64,000 nt of DNA from JAFDWI01 sp963764215. GTDB taxonomy: Bacteria > Actinomycetota > Acidimicrobiia > Acidimicrobiales > Iamiaceae. This document shows, piece after piece, positions 9,865-18,873 of this stretch. Both the position numbers and the translations under genes were made by a program. The notes beneath the pieces were generated by a model, which did not search any database, had not been told where the DNA came from, and saw nothing but the letters and a program-made list of their open reading frames with translations. The stretch's first letter is position 1. Every line of letters begins with the position of its first letter. The DNA is taken from contig CAVXRS010000005.1 in assembly GCA_963764215.1 (NCBI GenBank), positions 1 through 64,000 on the forward strand, written 5' to 3'.

Positions 9865-10236
9865 ATGGTGGAGTTCAACGCAGCGCAACCGGGAGGTTGG
9901 TCGCCGCCGTCGGAGGGGACGAGCCGGGCGCGGGCCACGGGTGCAGGATCGAAGACGTGGTCGATTGGTTCACAACGCCGGGGAGCGTCGGAGCCCCTCT
10001 CGGTCCCAATGTCCCCTGAGGCCTTCCTGAGATTGGTCGCCGTTCTGAGCAGCTCCGAGGAACTCTCCATGGAAATGACCCTCGATGAGGCAGGTGTCGA
10101 CTCATTGGCTGCTATGGAGCTGATCAGCATGCTGGAGACAGCGGGCGTGCACTTGGAGGACGCGCTTGTCGCAAGTTGGCGAACACTTGCTGATATCTAC
10201 AGCATGCACGCGATCTCCGGCGGATTCAGCGCGTGA
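9865..10236 (+). CDS. acyl/peptidyl carrier protein
   Basis: The C-terminal 75 residues are a four-helix carrier protein with the phosphopantetheine attachment site EAGVDSLAAMELI; the serine of DSL carries the arm. The ATG at 9865 lies behind GAGGGGG and just after the predicted transcript start, giving 123 residues with a disordered 48-residue N-terminus. ATG 10009 would give a bare 75-residue ACP. The stop overlaps the start of the GNAT gene (TGATG), so the two are translationally coupled. A stand-alone ACP next to an acyltransferase suggests that the GNAT uses an ACP-bound acyl donor. The ligase that loads it is not in the island, though an AMP-ligase flanks it. Confidence 0.8.
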   Translation: MVEFNAAQPGGWSPPSEGTSRARATGAGSKTWSIGSQRRGASEPLSVPMSPEAFLRLVAVLSSSEELSMEMTLDEAGVDSLAAMELISMLETAGVHLEDALVASWRTLADIYSMHAISGGFSA

Positions 10237-10867
10237 TGGACGAGCCCGGTTTCAGGTACCCGACGCGGGTTGGCCGGCGCGTACTGCTCCGCCCGTGCCT
10301 GCCAACTGATTACGCGTATCTCTACAACCTTGCGTCCCAGCCAGAGAATTGCATCCGCTGGCGGAACCGTGGCACCACCCCGAGCTATGAATCTTTCGTC
10401 CGGCTTCTGTGGGAGGACGTCCCGGTACTGTTCGTTGTAGAGCTTCGCTCGTCGCGAAGGCTGATCGGGGCGGTGATGGGCTACAAGCTGAACTATCGCA
10501 ACGGCACGATTAGTGGTGCGGCACTGTGCGAAGTTGCTGAGGATGCACTCGGTGCTCCGATGGAAGCGTTTGGGATACTCGCTCACTACCTGTTCACTGT
10601 CTTTCCGTTGCGACTCATGTACATCGAGCTGCCCGAATACAACTATGCGCGGATTGCCAGTGGCGAAGGCAATCTGTTCGAGGTGCAGGGCAGGTTCGCG
10701 AGAACGACTATTTCGACGGAAAATATTGGGACACGTTGATCCTGGCGGTCAAGAGGGACGTGGTCATGGATGCGCTCGGGTCCCTACTCCCCGGCGGCTT
10801 GATGTCGTCGGCGGAAGCGAGACATGACCATCATTCCATAGGTACAAACGGACAAGAGAGGGGCTGA
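10236..10867 (+). CDS. GNAT-family acyltransferase
   Basis: The start ATG overlaps the ACP stop. The N-terminal half reads as a RimJ/RimL-type GNAT (strand VLLRPCLPTDYAYLY, then IGAVMGYKLNYRNGT). The C-terminal signature NDYFDGKYWDTLILAV and the stop at 10865 are reached only after a frame change near 10696; without it the protein ends at 10739. The family transfers acyl groups from acyl-CoA or acyl-ACP to amines. Coupling to a carrier protein points to acyl-ACP, and the co-transcribed peptides or protease are possible targets. The protease gene starts five bases downstream. Confidence 0.75.
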
Positions 10868-10872
10868 CCCGA

Positions 10873-12504
10873 ATGACATCGTTCTCGAAGCACCACAGGC
10901 TGCTCGGAAGCTTGGCCGCCGTGGGCGCAGTAGCACCGCTGCTTGGCGCGGCAGCGCAGACCGGAGCGGCGGGCACGCCGGGCGGGCAGACGGCCTCGAA
11001 TGCGCCGGCGCTCATGCTCGCGCAGCCGATGAAGACCGTGAAAGGGCCGCATGCTGCCGACACGGTGGTTTCCCCTGGATCGGTGACGCACTACCCGTGC
11101 ACCGGCGACATACCGACCGATCCGGCGGCGATCGACGCGGCTGTCAAGACCGACATGATTTCGCGTAAGGGCGTCGGCCTTCGTTCCGACGAAGCCTACG
11201 TCAGATCCCTCTACGAGCACCCCGAGCAGACGACCGGATGTCTGGTGATGATGGGCATACTGCTCACTCCGGCAGAGGAACAGCAGTTCCTTGTCAACGG
11301 TGTGCTCAGTAGCGACGCCGCCAACGTCCACAACTACCTGCTGGGATCGAAGTATCGCGACGACTTCGGTGGCGTCGCCATCGACAATGCGCAGGAGCGT
11401 CTCCTCGTACGCATCAAAGGCGGTGGCACCACTGTCCCTGACGACGTCCGGACCCATCTGGCGAGTCTCGTCGGCGGAGCCCGCTACCTCGAATTCGGCG
11501 ACGCAACCTACAGCCTTGACCAACTGTTGACGCTCAGCGCGAAGATTGGTGACCTGATCAGTCGGCCCGAGGGAGCTTCGGCGGTCGAGTCCGGCAACGG
11601 GGTGACACTCAGCGACATGGTCGCTCCCCCGTCGACCGGGGTCGTGTCTTCCGCGATCGACGTTTCGGCCAACCAGGTGGTGGTCGGAGCCAAGTTGAAC
11701 TCGGCGGCGCTTGCGGGAAATTCGGCTGAAGTGGCGAACATCCTGTCCACGCTCGGCATGGGCCGCGACGCGGTGCGCTACCAGGCGTCCGAAGGCTACC
11801 AGCCTGCTGCCAACACGTATGGCCCACCCTGGTTCGGGGGCACGGGGATCGCCGTGCTCGACAAGAACGACACGTCGCAGGGTGAATACTGCACGGGTGG
11901 CTACACCATGGAGGATCTTGCGCACCCCGGGCAACGGTACATGACCACGGCCGGCCACTGCTGGGATAACCCCCTGGGTTGGTCAGCGCTTCCGGACAAG
12001 GTGAACGTCGGCGACGCCAATGGCGGCGTTTCTCAGACAACCGAGGGGTTGGGCGCTGGCTATCGCAAAAAGTGGGATGGCACCTGGTTTCAGGACATCG
12101 GCGTTTACCATGTGATGGACAATCAGACCGACAACAAGGTCTGCGACCCCCGAAACGGGAACTGTGTGATCTACGACGCGGCACAATATGGAGTAACCCA
12201 GGGCACGTGGATCTGGCGGATTGGCGCGACCTCGAACAATGCGGTCACCGGCCAGATCACGAGTACCACCGATAGAGGCCTGTTCTACTCGAACATGCCA
12301 GTGCAAAAAGGCGACAGCGGCGGCCCGGTCTACGCGATGCGGTCGAATGGCCATGCGACCCTTTATGGCGAGAACGACACCTGCAATGTCAGTGGTGGCG
12401 GGTGCGCCCCGACCGGGGGTGCTGACATGGGCATGCAGGAGCTCTACGGGTTCGAGCCGTTCATGCAGGGCTACGGGTACGACCTCGTTCCCTACCTCGG
12501 TTAG
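10873..12504 (+). CDS. secreted trypsin-like serine protease (S1 family)
   Basis: This intact 543-residue protein has a signal peptide (MTSFSKHHRLLGSLAAVGAV...). A roughly 300-residue N-terminal region of unknown fold, possibly a propeptide, precedes an S1 catalytic domain. The triad is visible as TTAGHC (His), FQDIGVYH (Asp) and KGDSGGPV (Ser), in the usual order. Several cysteine pairs suit an exported enzyme. It sits five bases after the GNAT stop and 12 bases before peptide copy 2, so it is probably in the same operon. Its 3' end has been copied twice nearby (9246-9351 and 12727-12773). The substrate is unknown; the adjacent anchored peptides could be inhibitors, substrates or partners. 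Confidence 0.9.
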   Translation: MTSFSKHHRLLGSLAAVGAVAPLLGAAAQTGAAGTPGGQTASNAPALMLAQPMKTVKGPHAADTVVSPGSVTHYPCTGDIPTDPAAIDAAVKTDMISRKGVGLRSDEAYVRSLYEHPEQTTGCLVMMGILLTPAEEQQFLVNGVLSSDAANVHNYLLGSKYRDDFGGVAIDNAQERLLVRIKGGGTTVPDDVRTHLASLVGGARYLEFGDATYSLDQLLTLSAKIGDLISRPEGASAVESGNGVTLSDMVAPPSTGVVSSAIDVSANQVVVGAKLNSAALAGNSAEVANILSTLGMGRDAVRYQASEGYQPAANTYGPPWFGGTGIAVLDKNDTSQGEYCTGGYTMEDLAHPGQRYMTTAGHCWDNPLGWSALPDKVNVGDANGGVSQTTEGLGAGYRKKWDGTWFQDIGVYHVMDNQTDNKVCDPRNGNCVIYDAAQYGVTQGTWIWRIGATSNNAVTGQITSTTDRGLFYSNMPVQKGDSGGPVYAMRSNGHATLYGENDTCNVSGGGCAPTGGADMGMQELYGFEPFMQGYGYDLVPYLG

Positions 12505-12516
12505 ACTGCGCTAGGC

Positions 12517-12690
12517 ATGTCGCCGCGTGTGAGAATCTTGGCGCTTTGTGTGCTGCTCGCGATCGCAGGCGGGGTCCTCGTCTTCAACCTGACCCGGCCC
12601 AAGCCCAAGCACGGGCTGATACCGCCTACGATCTGTTACGCACCGATTTCGACCTTGCCAGGTCGTAGCCCGAACGACTGTAGTCCGTAG
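12517..12690 (+). CDS. small membrane-anchored peptide, copy 2
   Basis: This 57-residue product has the same leader as copies 1 and 3 (MSPRVRILALCVLLAIAGG, then VFNLTRPKPK) but a different tail, ICYAPISTLPGRSPNDCSP. It starts 12 bases after the protease stop. The conserved pieces of the tail are the two cysteines and a central LPG. The stop at 12688 is not the one supplied by R2, so this copy has an independent 3' end. It is the best placed of the three to be expressed with the intact protease. Confidence 0.75.
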   Translation: MSPRVRILALCVLLAIAGGVLVFNLTRPKPKHGLIPPTICYAPISTLPGRSPNDCSP

Positions 12691-12726
12691 CTCTTACACC
12701 GCTGCCTCCCGAATCGTAAGCGACTC

Positions 12727-12773
12727 TGATGCAAGAACTCTACGGGGAGAATCTTGTTCCCTACCTCGGTTAG
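12727..12773 (+). pseudogene. short 3' relic of the protease gene
   Basis: MQELYGENLVPYLG followed by TAG matches the first and last parts of the protease C-terminus, with an internal deletion of about nine codons. As with the other copies, it ends 12 bases before a peptide start. It records a deleted protease copy. Confidence 0.75.
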
Positions 12774-12785
12774 ACTGCGACTGGC

Positions 12786-12991
12786 ATGTCGCCGCGTGTG
12801 AGGATCTTGGCGCTTTGTGTGCTGCTCGCGATCGTGGGTGGGGCCCTCGTCTTCAACCTGACCCGGCCCAAGCCCAAGCCCGGGCCGATACCGCCCCCCG
12901 AATTGGTGAGGTGTGAACGCCCCGGAGCGGCCACCCTCCCTGGGAATCCGTGTGGTTTCATCTGCCGGAATCGTCGACTACCCGGCCGTAG
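12786..12991 (+). CDS. small membrane-anchored peptide, copy 3, frameshifted
   Basis: The leader and linker match copies 1 and 2 (with IVGGALVF in the membrane segment), and the tail reads RCERPGAATLPGNPCGF. Thus the third version again varies between two cysteines around LPGN. After this the frame runs open for a long way. A one-base correction near 12961 brings it to the R2-encoded PESSTTRP and TAG (12989-12991) used by copy 1, so either a base is missing or the copy is damaged. Confidence 0.6.
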
Positions 12992-13041
12992 GCCGCGGTC
13001 CGGCGCTGGACCGGTTGCAGCGAGCGGAGAAACGGGGGCCG
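12963..13041. repeat. repeat R2, right copy (79 bp)
   Basis: It matches 9545-9623 with about one difference (GAGA for GGGA near the end). It follows peptide copy 3 as the left copy follows peptide copy 1, and is followed after 41 bp by R1. Confidence 0.85.
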
Positions 13042-13082
13042 CTTCGGTAGTCGCGGCCAGTGGCAGCGTTTGCCCTCAGGAG

Positions 13083-13232
13083 CGTCGACGAGCTGCCCCG
13101 CAACGCCACCGGCAAGCTGCTCCGCGACCGTCTGGGGAGCTGATTCGCCTCTCAGGGGTGGCGCAGCAGCGCGGCGACGTCGACACCGTCGGGCAGCGCC
13201 CCGTCGTCGAGCACGTCGATCTCGCCGCCGGT
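13083..13232. repeat. direct repeat R1, right copy (150 bp)
   Basis: It carries a truncated 3' end of the AMP-ligase (about 60 bp, to TGA at 13141) and the native 3' end of the baeRF gene. It pairs with 9036-9185 and marks the right boundary of the island. Confidence 0.85.
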
Positions 13233-14303
13233 CCGCAGCACGCGGGCGGCCAGGACGTCGAGCACGTCGAGATCACCGGGTCGGCGCTCCAGGCGGGTGC
13301 CGGTCCCGTCCGACTCGGCCCACAGACAGGTCGTCTCGGGGAGCAGCAGCAGGTCGATCTGTCCCTCCTGGACGGCGAGGGTGTCGCCGACCCCTTCCAC
13401 GGTGAGGCCGCGGGAGCGACCGTTGCCGAAGCGTTCGAGCGCGTCGTCGCGGCGCGCGTCGAGGTGCGGGGAGACGACCGGCCAGGCGGCGTCGTGGAGG
13501 GCGCCGGGCCCGAGCTTGTCGGGGCTGCCCGCCACCGCGGTGTCCACGAAGTGCGGGTAGGTGCACACCTCTCGGTACAGCGGGGCGTAGTAGTCGACGG
13601 CCGCCAGGAGCAGCGGTGCCGTCGACCCGTGCAACGCCGGCGCGAGGCTGCGGTCGACCGCGCGGAAGTAGCGACCGAGCGCGGCCTTGTCGACCTCGCC
13701 GCCGCTGCCGTGCGTGTGGGTCATGCCCGCACCTCCCGGCCCCGCCGAGCGCACCTGGAGCTGCTTCTCGGGATCCTCGAAGGCGAGCGCCTCGTCCATG
13801 TCGGCGGGCACGCCCTCGGGGGTGACCTCGGCGAGCGTGTGTCGGCTGCCGTGGAAGAGCCGCACGCTGTTCTGGCTGATCGCGAGCAGCCAGAACGACC
13901 GGTCGCCGCTGACCACGCCGAGCAGCGGGCGAAGGTGCAGTCGGGACGACACGACGCAGGTCTCGGTGAACGGTGTCGCCGTGCGGATCGTGCGCGCCAG
14001 GCCCGGGGCGAGCAGCACGGCAAGACCGTCGGCCTGGTGCCGCCAGAACTCGCGGTCACCGTGCAGCTCCCGGGCGGGGGCGAGCACGTCCTCGGCGACG
14101 GTGTCGTCGTACCCGAGTGTCCGGAGTTCCGCGGCGGCCGCGCTGAGCAGGTTCGCGAGGCGCGTGGGATCCTGGCCCTGCCCGGCGCGTTCGGTGGGAA
14201 GGTAGATCGAGACGCACGGGCCGGGGCGGTCGGCGGCGAGGGCTTCGAGGTCGCCTCTTGTGATGGGGTCGGTCTCGTCGATGCTGGCGGTCGAGATGGG
14301 CAT
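13152..14303 (-). CDS. bacterial eRF1-family (baeRF family 3-like) protein
   Basis: The ATG at 14303 lies behind CAGAGGAGACC. The roughly 383-residue protein starts with ITRGDLEALA....PCVSIYLPTERAG. It contains FWRHQADGLAVLLAP and a middle part HTHGSGGEVDKAALGRYFRAVD, followed by LLLAAVDYYAPLYREV, typical of baeRF proteins related to archaeal/eukaryotic release factor 1. Members are thought to act on stalled ribosomes or in stress; biochemical roles are poorly known. The frame is intact, and the last 80 bp are also present, detached, at 9100-9185. Confidence 0.75.
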   Translation of the reverse strand: MPISTASIDETDPITRGDLEALAADRPGPCVSIYLPTERAGQGQDPTRLANLLSAAAAELRTLGYDDTVAEDVLAPARELHGDREFWRHQADGLAVLLAPGLARTIRTATPFTETCVVSSRLHLRPLLGVVSGDRSFWLLAISQNSVRLFHGSRHTLAEVTPEGVPADMDEALAFEDPEKQLQVRSAGPGGAGMTHTHGSGGEVDKAALGRYFRAVDRSLAPALHGSTAPLLLAAVDYYAPLYREVCTYPHFVDTAVAGSPDKLGPGALHDAAWPVVSPHLDARRDDALERFGNGRSRGLTVEGVGDTLAVQEGQIDLLLLPETTCLWAESDGTGTRLERRPGDLDVLDVLAARVLRTGGEIDVLDDGALPDGVDVAALLRHP

Positions 14304-14435
14304 TGGCGGTCTCCTCTGCGTGCAGGGGGCGAAGGCGTCGATCCCGGACGGGACCAGCGACGCCATGTGGTGGAGGCTACGGGGCTCCGTGCCGACGAGC
14401 CGTCGGCGCGAAGGCGAGCACGTCGGCTGGGGTCG

Positions 14436-15164
14436 TCATGGGAAGGCCACGCGCACGACGGTCGCCTCCGCCACGGTTCCGTCCCGCGCCGACAGCGTCT
14501 TGAGGACGATCGCGCCGGCGGAGGCGGACGGCGTCGGGAACGAGAACGCTTTCGAGAAGGGGCCCATCTTGCCGTTGCCGCCTCCCGTGAAGTATCCGGT
14601 GGTCAGGGGCGTGAGGGTCCCGTCCTGGCGGATCTCGACGTTCACCGTGCCCTCGAACGCCGTGCTGCTCCCTTGGAGGGTCACGGGAGACGAGATGGTG
14701 GCGAGGGCCTTCGGCTGATCGAGGACGAGGTGGGCGGTCGTGGCACCCAGCACCCACCAGGTGTTGTCGGCACCGAGCTGGCGCAGAAAGACGGTCGTGA
14801 TCATGCCGTTCGCACCTGGCCGCACCTGCACCTCGCCGGAGCGGTTGTCGCCCTGCTGGAACGCACCGATGACGGGGTGCGCGAAGCCCAGGTAGGTCGT
14901 GGCGAAGCCGGTTGCCGCTGCGACCGGGTCGCTGTAGCGGGTCGAGCTGGACGCGAACGGCCACACCGCCGTCGCCGGCTGCGCGGTGGGTGACACCGTG
15001 GTGCCCGTTGCCCCCGTGGTGGAGGGCGCGGCCTGTGTCGTCGTGGTCGTCGTGGCCGTCTTCGTGGTCGTCGTGGTGGACGGAGTGGAACTCCCACAAC
15101 CGGCCGCCACCACGCCGCCGGAGACGAGCGCGAACGCCGCCGCGAGGTGATTGATTCGCATCAT
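14436..15164 (-). CDS. lipoprotein with Gmad2-like Ig domain
   Basis: The signal peptide ends in the lipobox VAAGC near residue 22 and is followed by a Ser/Thr-rich tether (SSTPSTTTTTKTATTTTTT). The C-terminal 85 residues (SSPVTLQGSSTAFEGTVNVEI ... LSARDGTVAEATVVRVAF) fit the Gmad2 immunoglobulin-like fold seen in spore-germination and cell-envelope lipoproteins. The central part is unassigned. It is divergent from the epimerase gene and just upstream of baeRF on the same strand, with about 130 bp between. Confidence 0.7.
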   Translation of the reverse strand: MMRINHLAAAFALVSGGVVAAGCGSSTPSTTTTTKTATTTTTTQAAPSTTGATGTTVSPTAQPATAVWPFASSSTRYSDPVAAATGFATTYLGFAHPVIGAFQQGDNRSGEVQVRPGANGMITTVFLRQLGADNTWWVLGATTAHLVLDQPKALATISSPVTLQGSSTAFEGTVNVEIRQDGTLTPLTTGYFTGGGNGKMGPFSKAFSFPTPSASAGAIVLKTLSARDGTVAEATVVRVAFP

Positions 15165-15280
15165 GTTCGGACCCTACCGACGGCGCCGGGACGCGCCCAG
15201 GGCCGAAAGTCCTCCCTGCTCAGGTGAGGGTCCTCTTCGACCGCGGGCCGGCCCGGCATCACGGCGCTACGGTCGTAGTC

Positions 15281-16288
15281 GTGACCCGACCCCTGACCGT
15301 GGCCGTCACCGGCCCGACCGGCACCTTCGGCTCGGGGCTGCTGCCGTTGCTGGAGGCCGAGGCCCGGGTCGGCGCCGTGGTGGGCGTCGCCCGCCGGCCG
15401 TTCGACCCGGCCGCCCACGGCTGGCACAAGATGACCTACCGCCAGGGCGACGTCCGCGACCAGGACGCCCTCGAGGACGCCTTCGCCGGTGCGGACGTCG
15501 TGGTGCACCTCGCGTTCCTCATCACCGGGGCGGCCTCGCCGGCGACGATCCGCCAGATCAACGTCGACGGCACGCTCAACGCCTACCGGGCGGCCGCGGC
15601 GGTGGGCGCCCGCCGTTTCGTGTACGCCTCGTCGGTGGCCGCCTACGGGTTCCACCCCGACAACCCGGCCGAGATCGACGAGGACTGGCCGGCCCGTCCG
15701 GCTGCGCACCTGTTCTACGCGCAGGAGAAGGCCGAGCTCGAGCGGCTCCTCGCCGAGGAGGCGGCCGACCGGCCCGGTCCGGACCGCTACCTGCTGCGCC
15801 CCCCGATCGTGCTCGGCCCGCACGTGGTGGGCGGCAAAGGCGAGCTGTTCGCCCGGCTGCTGCCGGTCGCGCGGCAGCTCTCGGCGCGGGCGCGTGGTCT
15901 CCCGGTGCACGTGCCGGTGCCCGCGCCGGACGTGCCGATGCAGTTCATCCACGAGGACGACGTGGGCCAGGCCATCGTCGTTGCGTGCTCGGCGCGGGCC
16001 CACCGGGGGCGTACAACATCGCCGGTGAAGGTGTCGTGACGGGCGGCGAGGTGGTGCGCGAACTCGGCTTCCACCCGGTGGCCGTGCCCGCCGGGCTGGT
16101 CCAGCGCACCGCCCGCGCGGTCGCCGCGTTGCCGCTGCCGACCTTCGTGCCGCCGGTGGCGGGTTGGGCCGAGGCGATCAGCCGTCCCGCGATCATGGAC
16201 ACGTCCAAAGCCGAGCGTGAGCTGGGCTGGCACCCGCGCTACTCGGGCCTGGAAGCGGTGCGCGCCACCCTGGCCACACCTCGACTGA
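15281..16288 (+). CDS. NAD-dependent epimerase/dehydratase (extended SDR)
   Basis: The GTG at 15281 gives an N-terminal nucleotide-binding motif TGPTGTFGSGL, the dinucleotide-contact segment GADVVVHLAFL, and SSVAAYG with FYAQEKAELE as the Ser and YxxxK catalytic elements. The frame breaks near 16006 in a G-run. The corrected continuation GAYNIAGEG...ELGWHPRYSGLEAV is a typical extended-SDR C-terminus. The stop is uncertain; a TGA at 16286 in a neighbouring frame is the nearest. Likely a sugar-nucleotide or small-carbonyl epimerase/reductase. It is convergent with the sedolisin gene. Confidence 0.75.
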
Positions 16289-18873
16289 CCGCTGGCGTTC
16301 GGGTCTCGTCGTGGCGGGCGTGGCCCGCCGGTCTCAGCCCGCCGGTCCGAAGCGCTCCGCGAAGCAGCGGGCGTGGCCGGGCGGCGCGTCGCCGCACGAG
16401 GGGGTCGGCGCCGTCAAGGTCGGCGCGGTCGGGCCGCGCCGGGGTCGCCGCGCTCGTCGCGCTCGAGCCGCTGGCCGTGACCCCGGCGACACAGTCCGCG
16501 ACACCGAAGGGTCCCGTGCCGAAGGCCGCCGTCCCGCACGGCGTGCCCAGTCCGGTCGGACCGTCGAACCCGGTGAGCGCGGTGCACAGGTAGCTGCCGC
16601 CGCACGAGCCGTCGCTGCCGGCGGTGACGTCGAACAGCGACGAGGTCGTCGCATAGCTGGTCGAGGTCGGCACGATCGGGTAGGCGAGGGCGTAGACCGC
16701 GGCGATCAGCGGCGCCGCCAGGCTCGTGCCGCCGAACAGCTCCCAACCCGTCGAGGTGCCGTAGGTGATGTAGATGGCGAAGTACGGGCTGCCCGCAAGC
16801 GCCGACACATCCGCGATCGTCCGGTTGGCGCAGCCGGTGTCACTCTGCCAGGTGGGTTTCGGCTCGTAGGTCGAACAGCCGCTCTCGGTGCCGCTCCAGG
16901 CGGTCTCGGACCACCCCCGTGCGCTGGTGTCGGCGCTCAGCTCGGTGCCGCCCACGGCGGTCACGCCGGGATCGGTCGCCGGCCAGGAGGTCCCGTAGCC
17001 GCCGTCGCCGGTGGCGACCGTGGTCGCGATCCCCGCATGGGTGAAGTGGCTGTCGTAGTTGTGTTCGGTGCTGAACTCCGAACCACCGAAGCTGTTCGAG
17101 ATCGCGGTCGGGCTGGACGCGCTGCGGCAGTGTCCTCCGCGGCCATCAGGTTGGTGAACGACGTGCCGTTCGCCTCCACGAGGGTCAGGTGGCACAGCGG
17201 GCACGCCGCCGAGGCCGCATCCAGATCGAGCGCGATCTCCTCGGCCCAACCCTGGTTGGCGGCGGGGTAGCTGCCCGCGACGCCGTCCTGGTTGAGCTTG
17301 GTGAAACACCCGTTCGCCGTCGTGCACGGCGGCAGGCCGTACGCGGACCGGTAGACGGCCAGGTCGGCTTCGGCGTTGGGGTTGTCGTAGGCGTCGACGA
17401 TCGCGATCGTGCGGCCGGAACCGGCCACCTGCGACGGCAGGCGGTAGGCGTCCCAGATCTGGCAGGGGCTGATCCCGCCGTGTGGCGAGGACGCACAGTT
17501 TCCGCTGGTGAACGTCCAGGGCCGGTAGGCGTGGAGCAGGCCGTCGCGTGAGCCGACGTACACGCCGCCGTTGGCGATGGCCGGCGAGCTGTCGACCGCG
17601 CCGCCGGTGGTGGCCGACCACAACGGCGTGCACACCTTGGGCGTGCCGGTGCAGCTCGTCGTGCCGGCCGCGTCGTACGCCGTGAGGTCGTGATCAGCCG
17701 AACCGACGAAGACGGTCGATCCGCCGACCGCCGGTGACGAGGTGATCGCGCCACCGGTGGGGGCGGTCCACAACGGCGTGCACACCGTGGGCGTGCCGCT
17801 GCAGTTGGTCAGCTCCGGCGGCGTCGGCCGCGTAGAGCGTGCCGTCGGTCGAGCCGACGTACACCACCCCGTTGGCGACGGCCGGCGAACCGGCGATCGC
17901 ACCGCCGGTCGACATCGTCCACTGCGGGCCGCACACGGGCGGTGACCCGGTGCACCCGTTTGCACCGGAGGTGTCGAACGCCGAGAGGGCCCCGTCGGTC
18001 GAACCGATGTACAGCGTGGTCCCCGAGATCGCCGGCGACGACGAGCTGATCGTCGACCCGGTGTCGCCGGTCCACAGTGGCGTGCAGATCGTGGGCGTGC
18101 CGCTGCAGTTCGTGGCGCCGGCTGCGTCGAATCCCTTGACGGTTCCGTCGGCGGACGCCACGTAGACGTTGCCGCCGGCGACCGCGGCGCTGCCGTCGAT
18201 GGCGGCGCCGAGCGTCGCGGTCCACAGTGGTGTGCACACCTTGGGTGTGCCGCTGCAGTTCGTCGTGCCCGCCGCGTCGAACGCGTCGAAGTTGCCGTTG
18301 GTGGAGCCGACGTAGACGACGTTTCCGTTCACCGTCGGCGAGCCGACGATCGACCCGCCGAGCGTCGCGGTCCACAGTGGCGTGCACACTTTGGGTGTGC
18401 CGCTGCAGTTGGTGGTGCCCGCCGCGTCGAACGCCTCGAGTCGGCCGTCGCTCGAGCCCACGAACACGACCCCGCCGGACACCGCCGGCGACGACGAGAG
18501 CGTGCCCGCCCCGCCGTTGGTTCCCTGGCGACTGGATCGTCGCGGTCCACAACGGGGGACAGTTCACGGGCGTGTCCGAACAGGCGCTCGACAGGTCGCC
18601 GCTGAAGGCCGTGAGCGTGCCCGCGTCGGAGGTGACGTAGGCGACGTGTGCGGCCACCGCGGGTGACGACGAGATCGCCCCGCCCGCCGGTCCGACGTAC
18701 AGGTCGGCCAGGCGGGCCAGGTTGGACTGGTTGACCGTCGTGTCATTCGTGGCGCGGGTGTTGCCGCTGCCGTAACCGAACTGGGCCCAGTCGATGTTGC
18801 ACCCGGCGGCCATCGTCAAGAGCACTCCGCTCAGGAGCAGTGCCGCTACGCGTCGTGACCAACTCCTGGTCAA
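16239..18873 (-). CDS. beta-propeller lipoprotein fused to S53 sedolisin protease
   Basis: A TTG start at 18873 overlaps the stop of the wax-ester synthase gene (TTGA). The signal peptide ends in the lipobox MAAGC. Eight PQQ/quinoprotein-like blades of about 50 residues follow (GGAIxSSPAVxxxVVYVGSxDGxLxAFD), seven with a C-x(7)-C pair (NCSGTPKVC type). The C-terminal half is a sedolisin: WAEEIALDLD holds Glu and Asp, ATGDGGYGTSWPA the oxyanion Asp, GGTSLAAP the Ser, and GPTGLGTP the calcium site. Sedolisins are acid-active secreted peptidases. Frames change near 18530, 17820 and 17120, and the C-terminal end is unresolved. I know of no standard architecture with this order. Confidence 0.75.

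Larger units (their letters stand above)
9186..13082. other. accessory island bounded by 150-bp direct repeats
   Basis: Between the R1 copies lie a protease relic, three versions of a small peptide gene, a promoter-like site, an ACP, a GNAT, an intact protease and further repeated pieces. The reading frames look less extreme in GC than the flanks. No transposase or integrase is visible. The unit protease 3' end - peptide - R2 - R1 tail appears more than once and in part-deleted form, so the segment looks like a degenerate cassette array inserted by recombination into a convergent gene junction. Confidence 0.65.

Noticed and set aside
9762..10019. 85-residue alternative ORF before the ACP
   Set aside because: It starts upstream of the predicted promoter -35, has no motif, and overlaps the ACP frame, which has the DSL site.
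9186..13082. Insertion sequence or prophage
   Set aside because: No transposase, integrase or phage structural gene and no terminal inverted repeats are visible; only long direct repeats.
12786..14993. A 735-residue plus-strand frame starting at peptide copy 3
   Set aside because: After about 60 codons it is antisense to the clear baeRF and lipoprotein genes; the long opening is a high-GC artefact after a frameshift.
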